Virus record (IMG/VR): IMGVR_UViG_3300032245_000936
Location: 48,658 to 112,657 of that record
Length of the DNA: 64,000 bases
Origin: a virus
Reading direction: 5' to 3' (one strand)
This document shows positions 47,749-55,583 of the stretch, in pieces (within the stretch, counting starts at the first letter, position 1; the number at the start of each line of letters is the position of its first letter). The notes under the pieces were generated by a model. It was not told the DNA's origin. It saw only the letters and a program-made list of their open reading frames with translations, and did not search any database. The position numbers were made by a program, and so were the translations under genes.

Positions 47749-48762
47749 ATGTCTAATCTATTTAAAAAGGCTGCTGTCTGGACTGACATCCACTTCGGCC
47801 TCAAAAGTAACAGTGTCACGCACAACGAAGATTGTTTGGCGTTTGTTAAATGGGCCACGGCCAAAGCCAAGGAGGAAGGATGCGAGACCTGCTTCTTCCT
47901 TGGTGACTGGCATAATAATCGAGCCGCACTAAACATTCTCACGCTCAATTACAGTTTAAAAGCACTGGAGCATATGAATGATAATTTTGAACGTGTGTAT
48001 TTCATTCCTGGCAATCATGATTTGTATTATCGAGACAAACGAGATGTGCAGAGTGTGGAATGGGCAAGACATCTTCCCAATGTACAAATTTGCAACGACT
48101 GGTTTAGCGATGGTGATGTTACTATCGCTCCTTGGCTTGTTGGCGAAGATCATAAAAAACTATTAAAGAAAAAAGGCAAGTATTGCTTTGGACATTTTGA
48201 ACTGCCCGGCTATTACATGAATGCCATGGTACAAATGCCAGATGTTGGCGAAGTTAGACGTGAAAATTTCCTGGGCTTTGAACAGGTGTTTACTGGGCAT
48301 TTCCATAAACGTCAAACAGCCAACAACATTACCTATATTGGCAACTGTTTCCCACACAACTATGCAGACGACGGCGATGAAGAGCGCGGCATGATGATCC
48401 TGGAATGGGACAAAGAGCCAGAGTATCATGCTTGGCCTGATCAACCCACATATCGTGTGTTGAGTTTATCCAGCATTGTTAACAACCCTGAAAAAATATT
48501 CAAACCCAGAATGCACGCCAGGGTCAACATTGACATTGATCTCAGCTATGAAGAAGCCACGTTTATCAAAGAAACATTTGTTGAAACTTACAAACTGCGT
48601 GAGCTTAGTTTGATTCCCAAGAAAGAAATTGAAGTTGGGGCCGATGTTACTGGCGAAATTAAATTTGAAAGTATTGACACAATCGTGCAAAATCAAATCA
48701 ATGCAATTTCCAGCGAGCACTACAATTCTAAATTGTTGCTGGACATCTATAGGAACTGTTAA
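47749..48762 (+). CDS. 47: Recombination exonuclease subunit gp47 (Mre11/SbcD-like)
   Basis: 338 residues from ATG 47749 (a TTG at 47740 is less likely). The metallophosphatase motifs are all visible: DIHFG near residue 13, GDWHNN near 46, GNHD near 83 and GHFHKR near 184. It pairs with gp46 as the nuclease half of the Mre11/Rad50-type complex that resects DNA ends for recombination-dependent replication. The stop and the gp46 start overlap (TAATG). Length is like T4 gp47 (339). Confidence 0.95.
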   Translation: MSNLFKKAAVWTDIHFGLKSNSVTHNEDCLAFVKWATAKAKEEGCETCFFLGDWHNNRAALNILTLNYSLKALEHMNDNFERVYFIPGNHDLYYRDKRDVQSVEWARHLPNVQICNDWFSDGDVTIAPWLVGEDHKKLLKKKGKYCFGHFELPGYYMNAMVQMPDVGEVRRENFLGFEQVFTGHFHKRQTANNITYIGNCFPHNYADDGDEERGMMILEWDKEPEYHAWPDQPTYRVLSLSSIVNNPEKIFKPRMHARVNIDIDLSYEEATFIKETFVETYKLRELSLIPKKEIEVGADVTGEIKFESIDTIVQNQINAISSEHYNSKLLLDIYRNC

Positions 48763-50531
48763 TGTTTGTAATCAAAGATCTTACCTGTAAGAACTTCATG
48801 AGTGTGGGTAATTCCACACAAGCGGTACGGTTCAATCGCAATGACCTTACACTGGTACTGGGACAGAATCTAGACCTTGGTGGCGACGACACAGGCGCAC
48901 GTAATGGCACTGGTAAAACTACAATTATCAATGCCTTGAGCTATGCACTCTATGGAGAAGCACTGACCAAGATCCGCAAGGAGAACTTGATCAACAAGAC
49001 CAATGGCAAAGCCATGATGGTTACCATTGAGTTTGACAAAGACGGAACAAGCTACAAGATTGAACGTGGGCGTAAACCCAACACACTGAAATTCTTTGTA
49101 GGTGATATTGAACAAGAAGTCAAAGATGAAGCACAAGGCGACAGCAGAGAAACACAAGTAGCCATTGAAGCATTGTTGGGCATGAGCCATGAGATGTTCA
49201 AGCACATTGTGGCACTGAACACCTATACAGAACCTTTCCTTAGTCTCAAGGCAGCAGAGCAACGTGTGATGATTGAGCAGTTGCTGGGTGTCACACAGCT
49301 ATCAGAAAAAGCTGAAACACTCAAAGAGCAAATGAAGGCTACCAAGGATGGTATTACCAAAGAGGAATATCGCATCAAGGCAGTGCAGGATGCCAACAAA
49401 CGCATGGAAGAGCAGGTTGCAAATATCAAGCGCAGACAGAACATGTGGCAATCCAAGAAGCAAGAAGAACTGGACAAGCTGGCGCTGGCCTATGATGAAT
49501 TGGGCAAGATTGATATCGAAGCCGAGTTGTTGTCACACCAGGATCTAGCCAAGCACACACAGTTGGTTAAAGATCGTGCGGACATACAAAAACTAGTTGC
49601 TCGTTGTGAATTAGATGAAGCAAAAGAAAACAAAGCGATAGACAAGCTCAAAGCAGAAATTGCACAGCTAGAAGATCACAAATGCTATGCTTGTGGGCAG
49701 GAAATGCACGATGAAAAACACGGGCAGGTGCTTGCAGATAAACAAAAAGCTCTGCAGGAGGCTGCACTACAAGCATTGAGTACTAATACTCAATGGATGG
49801 AACTTACTGATGCTCTTGCAGAGCTAGGCGAGCCCGGACCCGCTCCTACTACATTCTATGAGCGTGAAGCTGATGCGTTTGAGCATCGTGCTAGCTTGGG
49901 CAATATTCTAAGCCAGATCACTGCAAAAGAAGAAGAAGCAGATCCATATGCAGAACAAATTGCAGAAATGGAAACTAGAGCAGTAGAAGAAATTGACTAC
50001 GATGAAATGAATCGTTTAACCACACTGCTAGATCATCAGGATTTCCTGCATAAACTGTTAACCAGCAAGGATAGTTTTGTGCGTAAACGCATCATTGACC
50101 AGAACTTAACCTATCTAAATCAGCGTCTAAGCTACTATTTGGACAAGATTGGATTACCGCACACAGTGATATTTCAGAACGATCTAACGGTGAATATTAC
50201 AGAGCTGGGCCGCGAGTTAGACTTTGATAATCTCAGTAGAGGCGAGCGAAATAGACTGATTTTAAGCCTGAGTTGGGCGTTTAGAGACGTATATGAGAGC
50301 CTGTATCAGCCTATAAATCTGCTGTTTATCGACGAAGTAGTAGACTCGGGTATGGATGCTAGCGGTGTAGACAATGCACTGGGCATACTTAAAAAGATGG
50401 CTAGAGACCGTAACAAGAGTGTTTGGCTTGTATCCCACAAGGACGAGCTGAGCAGTCGAGTAAACAATATCCTAACTGTGACCAAAGAAGGTGGATTCAC
50501 TAGTTACAGTTCGGATACAGAATTAGTATAA
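48762..50531 (+). CDS. 46: Recombination ATPase subunit gp46 (Rad50/SbcC-like)
   Basis: 589 residues from ATG 48762, overlapping the gp47 stop by one base. Walker A GARNGTGKTT is near residue 45, the zinc hook CYACGQEM (CXXC) near 307 between two coiled coils, the ABC signature LSRGERNRL near 491, Walker B LLFIDEVVD near 520 and a VSHKD switch near 560. All parts of an SMC-type end-processing ATPase are intact. It acts with gp47 in resection and recombination-dependent replication. Length is like T4 gp46 (560). Confidence 0.96.
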   Translation: MFVIKDLTCKNFMSVGNSTQAVRFNRNDLTLVLGQNLDLGGDDTGARNGTGKTTIINALSYALYGEALTKIRKENLINKTNGKAMMVTIEFDKDGTSYKIERGRKPNTLKFFVGDIEQEVKDEAQGDSRETQVAIEALLGMSHEMFKHIVALNTYTEPFLSLKAAEQRVMIEQLLGVTQLSEKAETLKEQMKATKDGITKEEYRIKAVQDANKRMEEQVANIKRRQNMWQSKKQEELDKLALAYDELGKIDIEAELLSHQDLAKHTQLVKDRADIQKLVARCELDEAKENKAIDKLKAEIAQLEDHKCYACGQEMHDEKHGQVLADKQKALQEAALQALSTNTQWMELTDALAELGEPGPAPTTFYEREADAFEHRASLGNILSQITAKEEEADPYAEQIAEMETRAVEEIDYDEMNRLTTLLDHQDFLHKLLTSKDSFVRKRIIDQNLTYLNQRLSYYLDKIGLPHTVIFQNDLTVNITELGRELDFDNLSRGERNRLILSLSWAFRDVYESLYQPINLLFIDEVVDSGMDASGVDNALGILKKMARDRNKSVWLVSHKDELSSRVNNILTVTKEGGFTSYSSDTELV

Positions 50532-50532
50532 T
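50504..50532 (+). promoter_or_regulatory. Sigma-70-type promoter before the GIY-YIG gene
   Basis: TTACAG (50504-50509), 17 bases, TATAAT (50527-50532), overlapping the end of gp46. The start near 50539 gives a leader of about 35 bases. Confidence 0.6.
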
Positions 50533-50573
50533 TTTTATCATGGCACACAAAGAGATAATTATGTTTGCAGATC

Positions 50574-51002
50574 ATGACATGGACTTATCAAGGAAACCCA
50601 GTTGAAGAATTGCCCGACGACTGTGTGGGGTTTGTCTACATGATTACAAACACAATCTCTGGAAGAAAATACATAGGCAAAAAACTAGCAAAATTTTCAA
50701 AAACAACTACCAAAACGGTAAAACTTAAAAACGGCACCAAAAAGAAAAAGAAAATCCGCTCCAAGATTGACAGTGATTGGCGCACATATTATGGCTCAAG
50801 CCCAGAACTAACCAAAGATGTTGTAGCACTAGGCTCAGAAAACTTTTCCAGAGAAATCCTCTTTATTTGCAAATCAAAGGCAGAATGTAGTTACATTGAA
50901 GCTCGAGAACAATTCACACATAGAGTACTAGAATCAGCAGATTACTATAACGGACACATACAAGTCCGTGTACATGGCTCCCACATAATCAACAAACTCT
51001 GA
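50574..51002 (+). CDS. GIY-YIG nuclease, possible Seg-like homing endonuclease
   Basis: 142 residues from ATG 50574. GFVYMI near residue 19 and KYIGKK near 32 are the GIY and YIG parts; an Arg in DWRTYYGSS and a Glu in SYIEAREQF fit the catalytic residues of this nuclease family. A lysine-rich insertion (GTKKKKKIRSK) lies between the YIG and Arg motifs. No separate DNA-binding repeats follow, so it is compact, like free-standing phage GIY-YIG enzymes. It has its own promoter, ends right before a noncoding, hairpin-rich region, and is the last rightward gene before the convergent gp26 gene. Homing or DNA-repair roles are both possible. Confidence 0.85.
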   Translation: MTWTYQGNPVEELPDDCVGFVYMITNTISGRKYIGKKLAKFSKTTTKTVKLKNGTKKKKKIRSKIDSDWRTYYGSSPELTKDVVALGSENFSREILFICKSKAECSYIEAREQFTHRVLESADYYNGHIQVRVHGSHIINKL

Positions 51003-51420
51003 CACCCAGTCAAGCAATCAAAACAGTAAAGGCTAGCACAGGCCAAGCTCGTGTGCTCTATACCTGGACCTCGGGTCACAGGGACGGAATCCTCTGCGCT
51101 GTACAGAGTACTCAATCACTATCCTTGACAGGACGAAGATCACTAATTGCCGTGGTTTGATTGTTTGAATAGGTGTTAAAGGCTAAAAAGACGCTCTAGC
51201 GATAGAGCACGATTAGTAGATATGTTAGCGTATGTTTACTATTCCGCCGTTGTTATAAAGACACAACTCGAGGTACCGGACAACCGCCTCTGTAATGTTG
51301 TAACGCTAATGTGGCTGTGCTACTCAGATGAAGTACATTCATTTTCTTTGCCCTGTGCGGGCAAAGTGTGACCGCTTAATCTAGATGATATACTTTCGCG
51401 CTTCGCGCATCGATTATAAT
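51003..51420. other. Noncoding, hairpin-rich region; candidate structured RNA
   Basis: No frame of note is open here. Many perfect stems are seen on the plus strand: AGCACA/TGTGCT (51035-51057); CCTGGACC with GGTC-A-CAGG and a TCG loop (51063-51082); CTCTG/CAGAG (51092-51108); TCCT/AGGA (51122-51133); GCTCTA-GCGA-TAGAGC with a GNRA loop (51193-51208); GAGG-TAC-CGG-ACAA-CCG-CCTC (51270-51290); CTTTGCCC/GGGCAAAG (51346-51366). The plus strand could be read from the GIY-YIG promoter. No tRNA T-loop motif, group I intron core or plus-strand terminator was recognised. Confidence 0.5.
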
Positions 51421-51421
51421 T

Positions 51422-51453
51422 AAAAAAATATTGCTGAGCGGTAGCGAAGCAAT
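51422..51453 (-). terminator. Intrinsic terminator of the gp26/frameshift operon
   Basis: On the minus strand a stem TTGCT...AGCAA is followed by TATTTTTTT. A second perfect hairpin, AGATCTC-TAAC-GAGATCT (51454-51471), lies between it and the stop codon of the frameshift frame. Confidence 0.6.
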
Positions 51454-51470
51454 AGATCTCGTTAGAGATC

Positions 51471-51704
51471 TTAAAAGAATGGCATACCTGATTTCTTCGT
51501 TGCTTCCATATTGTCTTTGATAATATCAGCAATGATTTCTTTTTCTATTTTGCTTAATGCCATTGCGTCTTCGTAGGATAAGCCTCCACGCATCCACCAC
51601 GTGAATCTGAGGGCTTCTTCTTTTATGGCTCTTACCTCTTTTTCGTAGCCCGTGACTAGAGCTTCGATGCCTTCATTGTCTAATGCTAAGAGCCGTTGCC
51701 GAAA
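51471..51704 (-). CDS. -1 frame extension of the gp26-like protein (gp51-like tail assembly segment)
   Basis: This 77-residue frame overlaps the end of the gp26-like gene. It has no ATG, GTG or TTG before residue 38, inside a WWMRGGLSYEDAMALS segment that looks like the conserved core of a small tail assembly protein of T4-like phages; it ends KKSGMPFF. A stop codon in this frame lies just upstream of a perfect slippery heptamer A_AAT_TTT (51710-51704). A -1 slip there would give a 368-residue fusion (291 residues of gp26-like protein plus 77). This matches the way G/GT tail chaperones are made in many phages. Opposite it, across the late promoters, lies the tape-measure gene. The frame is certain; the slip is inferred. 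Confidence 0.78.
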   Translation of the reverse strand, partial: FRQRLLALDNEGIEALVTGYEKEVRAIKEEALRFTWWMRGGLSYEDAMALSKIEKEIIADIIKDNMEATKKSGMPFF

Positions 51705-52576
51705 AAATTTGTATAGTCAAACACCACATTCATGTCGATGCCTTTTCCACATTCAGGGTTTTGACACTTGACAGGCTGTGATGGTACCTTGCCTGCTTCA
51801 GCTACTTCAGCTAATCGTTCTTGAATCTCAGACACTATCTTGCCGCCGGCGTTTTTATAAAACTCAACAATGAATTCTTTGTCGGCTACTTGTAGATTAA
51901 GATCATCTACAGGAGCAATCCATTCTGTGCATTCTGCTAGTATCTCTAGATTTAGATCCAACAGTCGATTCATTTGTGCAGTCACATGATCACTCTTTTC
52001 GTCACTGGACTGCATGGAGTCAATGTACTGTCCTAGTTTCTGCACTTCGAAGTTGATCTTGTTTGCACGGTTCTGTCCAAAGTATGCTTGAGGACGGAAC
52101 TGAATCAGGAACTGTGTGGTTTGATACGCATGTTCGTAGTCAGGACAGGAAATTTTGTCTAGCATGGCACGTAGATCCATGCTAAAGGTATTGTCCTCAC
52201 CGCAGTGCGGGCACTTGCTTTCAAAATCCATCATGTGACCGTAGCTGGCAATGCGTATGGCAATCAATGTGGTATCCACATCCACCGCTGGCATTTTCCA
52301 GGCGTCTTTGATATTTGGGCAACAGCTCTGAATTACTTCTACCATGCCCTGTCCGTTGATCAGCGCATCTGGGGTACGAATAATAACTTCATCCTTGCTG
52401 GTCATTGGGTACACTGGTAACTCACCGGTGGCTGGTATATCCAAACTGCCTTCTGCCCACCACTTGCCCTGGCTAGGCAGCGCCATGTAAATTGCAGGCT
52501 GGCGAAAGTACTTGGATAGCGGATTTCCTGATGGATTTCCGGGAGGTGTTAGTTGTGGCATTGGTTCTGTGCCCAT
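51686..52576 (-). CDS. 26: gp26-like baseplate hub assembly protein (T4 baseplate protein family)
   Basis: 296 residues from ATG 52576. After a Pro-rich start, IYMALPSQGKWWAEGSLD and ELPVYPMTSKDEVIIRTPDA, then NGQGMVEVIQSCCPNI, match the conserved start of the T4 baseplate gp26 family. KCPHCGEDN near residue 124 and KCQNPECGKG near 272 could bind one zinc ion. T4 gp26 is about 208 residues, so this is the longer type found in cyanophages. It ends with a slippery heptamer that links it to a -1 frame extension. In this light the pair may be tape-measure chaperones (gpG/gpGT analogues) rather than a structural hub part. Late octamer at 52620-52613. Confidence 0.85.
   Translation of the reverse strand: MGTEPMPQLTPPGNPSGNPLSKYFRQPAIYMALPSQGKWWAEGSLDIPATGELPVYPMTSKDEVIIRTPDALINGQGMVEVIQSCCPNIKDAWKMPAVDVDTTLIAIRIASYGHMMDFESKCPHCGEDNTFSMDLRAMLDKISCPDYEHAYQTTQFLIQFRPQAYFGQNRANKINFEVQKLGQYIDSMQSSDEKSDHVTAQMNRLLDLNLEILAECTEWIAPVDDLNLQVADKEFIVEFYKNAGGKIVSEIQERLAEVAEAGKVPSQPVKCQNPECGKGIDMNVVFDYTNFFGNGS
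51704..51710 (-). promoter_or_regulatory. Slippery site A_AAT_TTT for -1 ribosomal frameshifting
   Basis: The minus-strand AAATTTT is read in the gp26 frame as A AAT TTT, the canonical X_XXY_YYZ form, 15 bases before the zero-frame stop codon. Downstream, hairpins AGATCTC/GAGATCT and the terminator stem are too far to be the usual stimulator; a pseudoknot was not sought. Confidence 0.75.
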
Positions 52577-52587
52577 ATTTTGATTCC

Positions 52588-52595
52588 TATAAATA
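52588..52595 (+). promoter_or_regulatory. Late promoter TATAAATA for the tape-measure gene
   Basis: Perfect octamer, 38 bases before ATG 52634, facing the minus-strand octamer at 52613-52620. Start expected near 52601. Confidence 0.65.
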
Positions 52596-52612
52596 GTTGA
52601 TATACGAGTATA

Positions 52613-52620
52613 TATTTATA
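52613..52620 (-). promoter_or_regulatory. Late promoter TATAAATA for the gp26-like gene
   Basis: Perfect octamer on the minus strand (52620-52613), 36 bases before ATG 52576. It points at the plus-strand octamer 17 bases away, so the two start sites lie between the two boxes. Confidence 0.65.
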
Positions 52621-52633
52621 GGCACTTGACCCA

Positions 52634-55549
52634 ATGGATGAGAAACAATTAGAACGGATGTTTGAACGCTTTTTTGGTCGCGGTGGTGCGGGTAATTCTG
52701 CACCAAGAGGCCCAGCTGGTGGAGCAGATCCTGCAGAAACAGCCATGCGTACAGCCAAGCAGTTTGATCAACTGCGCGACACTGTAAACAAATCAAACGA
52801 AGCCCAGAAAAAACTGTCCATTAGCAGTGGCATGCTAGCGGCTGCTTTTGGCAAACAAAGCCAAAAAAATCAAGAGAACATGAATGATCTAGAAGATGCG
52901 TATCGCAATCTAGAACATGCAATCAAAGACCAAGACGCAGCCTTCACTGACAGTCAACGTGCAGAGCTCAAGCGTGAGCGAGATAGAATTAAGTCTGAAA
53001 TAGACAGACAAAATGCAATCAGTACAGGGCAACAGGCCACACTGGGTGCAATGAAAGAGTTCAGTCAAGGACTGGTTAGTACACTAGCCAGTACAGTTGC
53101 TAGCATAGCTCAAACAATTCAAGGTGGCGGATCGGGCTTTGCAATTGGCGCCCAGGTAATGAATGCCCAGATTGATGTAACCAATCAAGCGAACCAAGCC
53201 ATGGCAGGTGTTGCAGGGCAAGTGGGCGGAACACTAATGAACAGCACCAACAAAGGTGCTAAGTTAGCCGGTGGTGCAATGATGGCTGCTGGTGCTGCCG
53301 CTAGTATGGCAAGCAACGCATTGTCAACACTGGCCAAAGCTGGTGTGGCTATTATGATGGCCGAAGGTGAGAAAGTAATCAACACCTACAAGAGCATGGC
53401 TGAGTCTGGTGTAGTGTTTGGTAACGGCATTAGAGACATGCAGGCTGCAACGTCAGGTACAAAACTACGCCTTGAAGACATGGCAGAAGTAGTAGGCAAT
53501 AATAAAGATGCTTTTGCCAAGTCAGGTTTGGGCATGGCAGAAGCCACTAGACGTGTTGGTGGAATTGCCAAGGCTATGACAGCCAGTGGTATGGATAAAG
53601 AACTGTTGGCCTTAGGATACAGCTACAAAGATCAAGCGGCACTGGCAGCACAGGTATTTGCAGACATGCGTCAAAGTCGCGGCGGGCAAAATGTAACCAA
53701 TGCTCAGGCAGCTGAAGCAACCAAGAAGTATGCTGAGAACCTAACACTGATTGCGGCAATCACTGGCGAAGACATCAAAGCCAAGCAAGCCAAGATACAA
53801 GAAGAAAATGCCAACCAGGCCATGGAAGCCAAATTGGCTGCAATGGATCCGGCTAAACGCAAACAATTTGAAGCCGCACTGAACTCCATGGACGGTCCAA
53901 CTCGTGCGGCAGCTCGTGACATGTTGATCTTTGGCACTGTGCGAAATAAAGAAGCCGCACAGCTAATGGCATCAAACAGCGGATTTAGAAAGAACGTTGA
54001 ACAAATCTCAGGAGCAATGAGAGATGGGTCACTTGATACACAAAAGTCATTGGCTATTCAAAAATCTAACTCTAAAGAATTGATTGCACAGCAACGAGAG
54101 CAAGCAGATAGTGTAGGAGCCGCGGCTTATGCAGGTGCCGAAGGTGCCCAGGGCCTAAGCAAAGCAGGCTACGAAGCCACAGAAATGGCCAAGAGAATGC
54201 AGGATGCAGATCCTGCAAAAATTCTTAAGGAACAACAAGAAGCTGAGGAAAAAGCGCGAAATGCCAAAGGTGGTGACAAAGATCCAACAGCGGCTATGTT
54301 TACTGCAATTGAGCAAGGTGCAACTCTCGCTAAGAGTCTGCAGGACAAAGTCATTGACAGTTTGCATGTATTGCCTGGCAAAATGGCCGAGTACTATGCA
54401 CAAATTGACAAGATGCTTGCAGAAATGAGTAGTGGCGGTCAGAAGCAACTGGGACTCATGGAAAAGATCATGGAGATGTTGCCACTGGTAATTGGTGTTA
54501 TACAACTACTGGCAACTCTCAAAGGTATGAAGATACCGGGCATGGGCGGAGGCAAAACTCCTACTATTGTAGAAGCAGAAGCCAAGGCAGCTAAGAATGC
54601 AAGCAAAACAGCAGTTGACGCAGAGAAGACGGTGGCCAAAGAAGTGGCCAAAGATGCGGCAAAAGCATCAACCCTTGCGGCGGAAGCTACTCCAGCAGCC
54701 AACGGAATCAAATCAGCTGGTAAACGATTCCTTAAAGGAGTTCCAATAGTAGGAACTGCATTAACACTAGGGCTAGGTGCTACCAGTGTATATGGCGCAC
54801 AAACAGATGCAACAAAAACACAGCAACAAAAAAATGCTGCCACTGGTGAAGTAGTGGGAGATGTAGCTGGTGGTGCTCTTGGTGGATGGGGTGGAGCCGC
54901 AGCCGGTGCCGCAATCGGCACAATGATATTCCCAGGCGTGGGCACTGCTATTGGTGGATTGATTGGTGGCATTGCAGGTGGTATGGGCGGTGGTGCTCTT
55001 GGTGGAATGGTTGGCGATAAACTTGGTGGATTGTTTGGTGGTGATACCAAAGTAAAAACTGATGCAGTACCTGCAATGCCAAAACCGGATCCTAAGATAG
55101 CCAATGACTGGGCATGGAGTGTGTTCTCTGGAAAGAATAGACCTGGTGATGTACCAGCACCATACAGAGACATGGTTAGTAAGATACTTGCGGCACCACC
55201 TGCACACTGGGCCAAAGCGGCAGCTACTACCACAGCCTCTACTGTTAGCAGTGTTAGAAGCACTGTGGACAACATGAGTGCCTCTTCACTGAACACTAGT
55301 ACCGTTGCAAATAGTTTGTCTGCACAGCAAGCAGCCAATAATACATCGTCGCAGACTGGTACAGCAACCGGTAAACTGGTAAAGAAATCCGCAGAAGACC
55401 TATTAGAAGAACAAAATAGGATCATGGCTGAACAGAACAAACTGTTACGTGACCAGCACAAATTGATGTCTGTGAAGTTTGACCAAATGATTAACCATAA
55501 TCAGGATCTAAGCGACACAGCTAGAAAACAACTAAGAGCGTCTGCGTAA
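52634..55549 (+). CDS. Tail tape measure protein (gp29 analogue)
   Basis: 971 residues from ATG 52634. Coiled-coil-prone helices (residues 55-130 and 330-460), Ala/Gly-rich hydrophobic stretches (about 140-240), and a long Gly-rich putative membrane segment (GGALGGWGGAAAGAAIGTM and IGGLIGGIAGGMGGGALGG, about 745-800) are typical of tape measures that help DNA cross the inner membrane. It ends with a helical, charged tail (EEQNRIMAEQNKLLRDQHKL). The T4 tape measure gp29 has 590 residues; a length of 971 would suit a longer tail if the ratio holds. It lies opposite the gp26-like gene and before the portal gene. No lysozyme domain is seen. Confidence 0.8.
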   Translation: MDEKQLERMFERFFGRGGAGNSAPRGPAGGADPAETAMRTAKQFDQLRDTVNKSNEAQKKLSISSGMLAAAFGKQSQKNQENMNDLEDAYRNLEHAIKDQDAAFTDSQRAELKRERDRIKSEIDRQNAISTGQQATLGAMKEFSQGLVSTLASTVASIAQTIQGGGSGFAIGAQVMNAQIDVTNQANQAMAGVAGQVGGTLMNSTNKGAKLAGGAMMAAGAAASMASNALSTLAKAGVAIMMAEGEKVINTYKSMAESGVVFGNGIRDMQAATSGTKLRLEDMAEVVGNNKDAFAKSGLGMAEATRRVGGIAKAMTASGMDKELLALGYSYKDQAALAAQVFADMRQSRGGQNVTNAQAAEATKKYAENLTLIAAITGEDIKAKQAKIQEENANQAMEAKLAAMDPAKRKQFEAALNSMDGPTRAAARDMLIFGTVRNKEAAQLMASNSGFRKNVEQISGAMRDGSLDTQKSLAIQKSNSKELIAQQREQADSVGAAAYAGAEGAQGLSKAGYEATEMAKRMQDADPAKILKEQQEAEEKARNAKGGDKDPTAAMFTAIEQGATLAKSLQDKVIDSLHVLPGKMAEYYAQIDKMLAEMSSGGQKQLGLMEKIMEMLPLVIGVIQLLATLKGMKIPGMGGGKTPTIVEAEAKAAKNASKTAVDAEKTVAKEVAKDAAKASTLAAEATPAANGIKSAGKRFLKGVPIVGTALTLGLGATSVYGAQTDATKTQQQKNAATGEVVGDVAGGALGGWGGAAAGAAIGTMIFPGVGTAIGGLIGGIAGGMGGGALGGMVGDKLGGLFGGDTKVKTDAVPAMPKPDPKIANDWAWSVFSGKNRPGDVPAPYRDMVSKILAAPPAHWAKAAATTTASTVSSVRSTVDNMSASSLNTSTVANSLSAQQAANNTSSQTGTATGKLVKKSAEDLLEEQNRIMAEQNKLLRDQHKLMSVKFDQMINHNQDLSDTARKQLRASA

Positions 55550-55557
55550 GTTAAATA
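55550..55557 (+). promoter_or_regulatory. Late-type motif before the portal gene
   Basis: GTTAAATA, a weaker variant of the late octamer, 27 bases before ATG 55584, with GAGAGG between. Confidence 0.4.
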
Positions 55558-55583
55558 CATAATCGCAGAGAGGCCCAAATACA

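Noticed and set aside
51003-51470. Group I intron with GIY-YIG homing gene
   Set aside because: The flanking genes lie on opposite strands and are both intact, so there are no exons to join, and no intron core motif was recognised.
51320-51532. 70-residue minus-strand frame near the gp26 end
   Set aside because: It overlaps the frameshift extension out of frame, crosses the terminator and has no protein-like pattern.
54439-55461. 340-residue frame antisense to the tape measure gene
   Set aside because: It is a by-product of the Gly/Ala-rich tape measure codons, has no ribosome site or context, and reads as low-complexity Pro/Ser/Ala.
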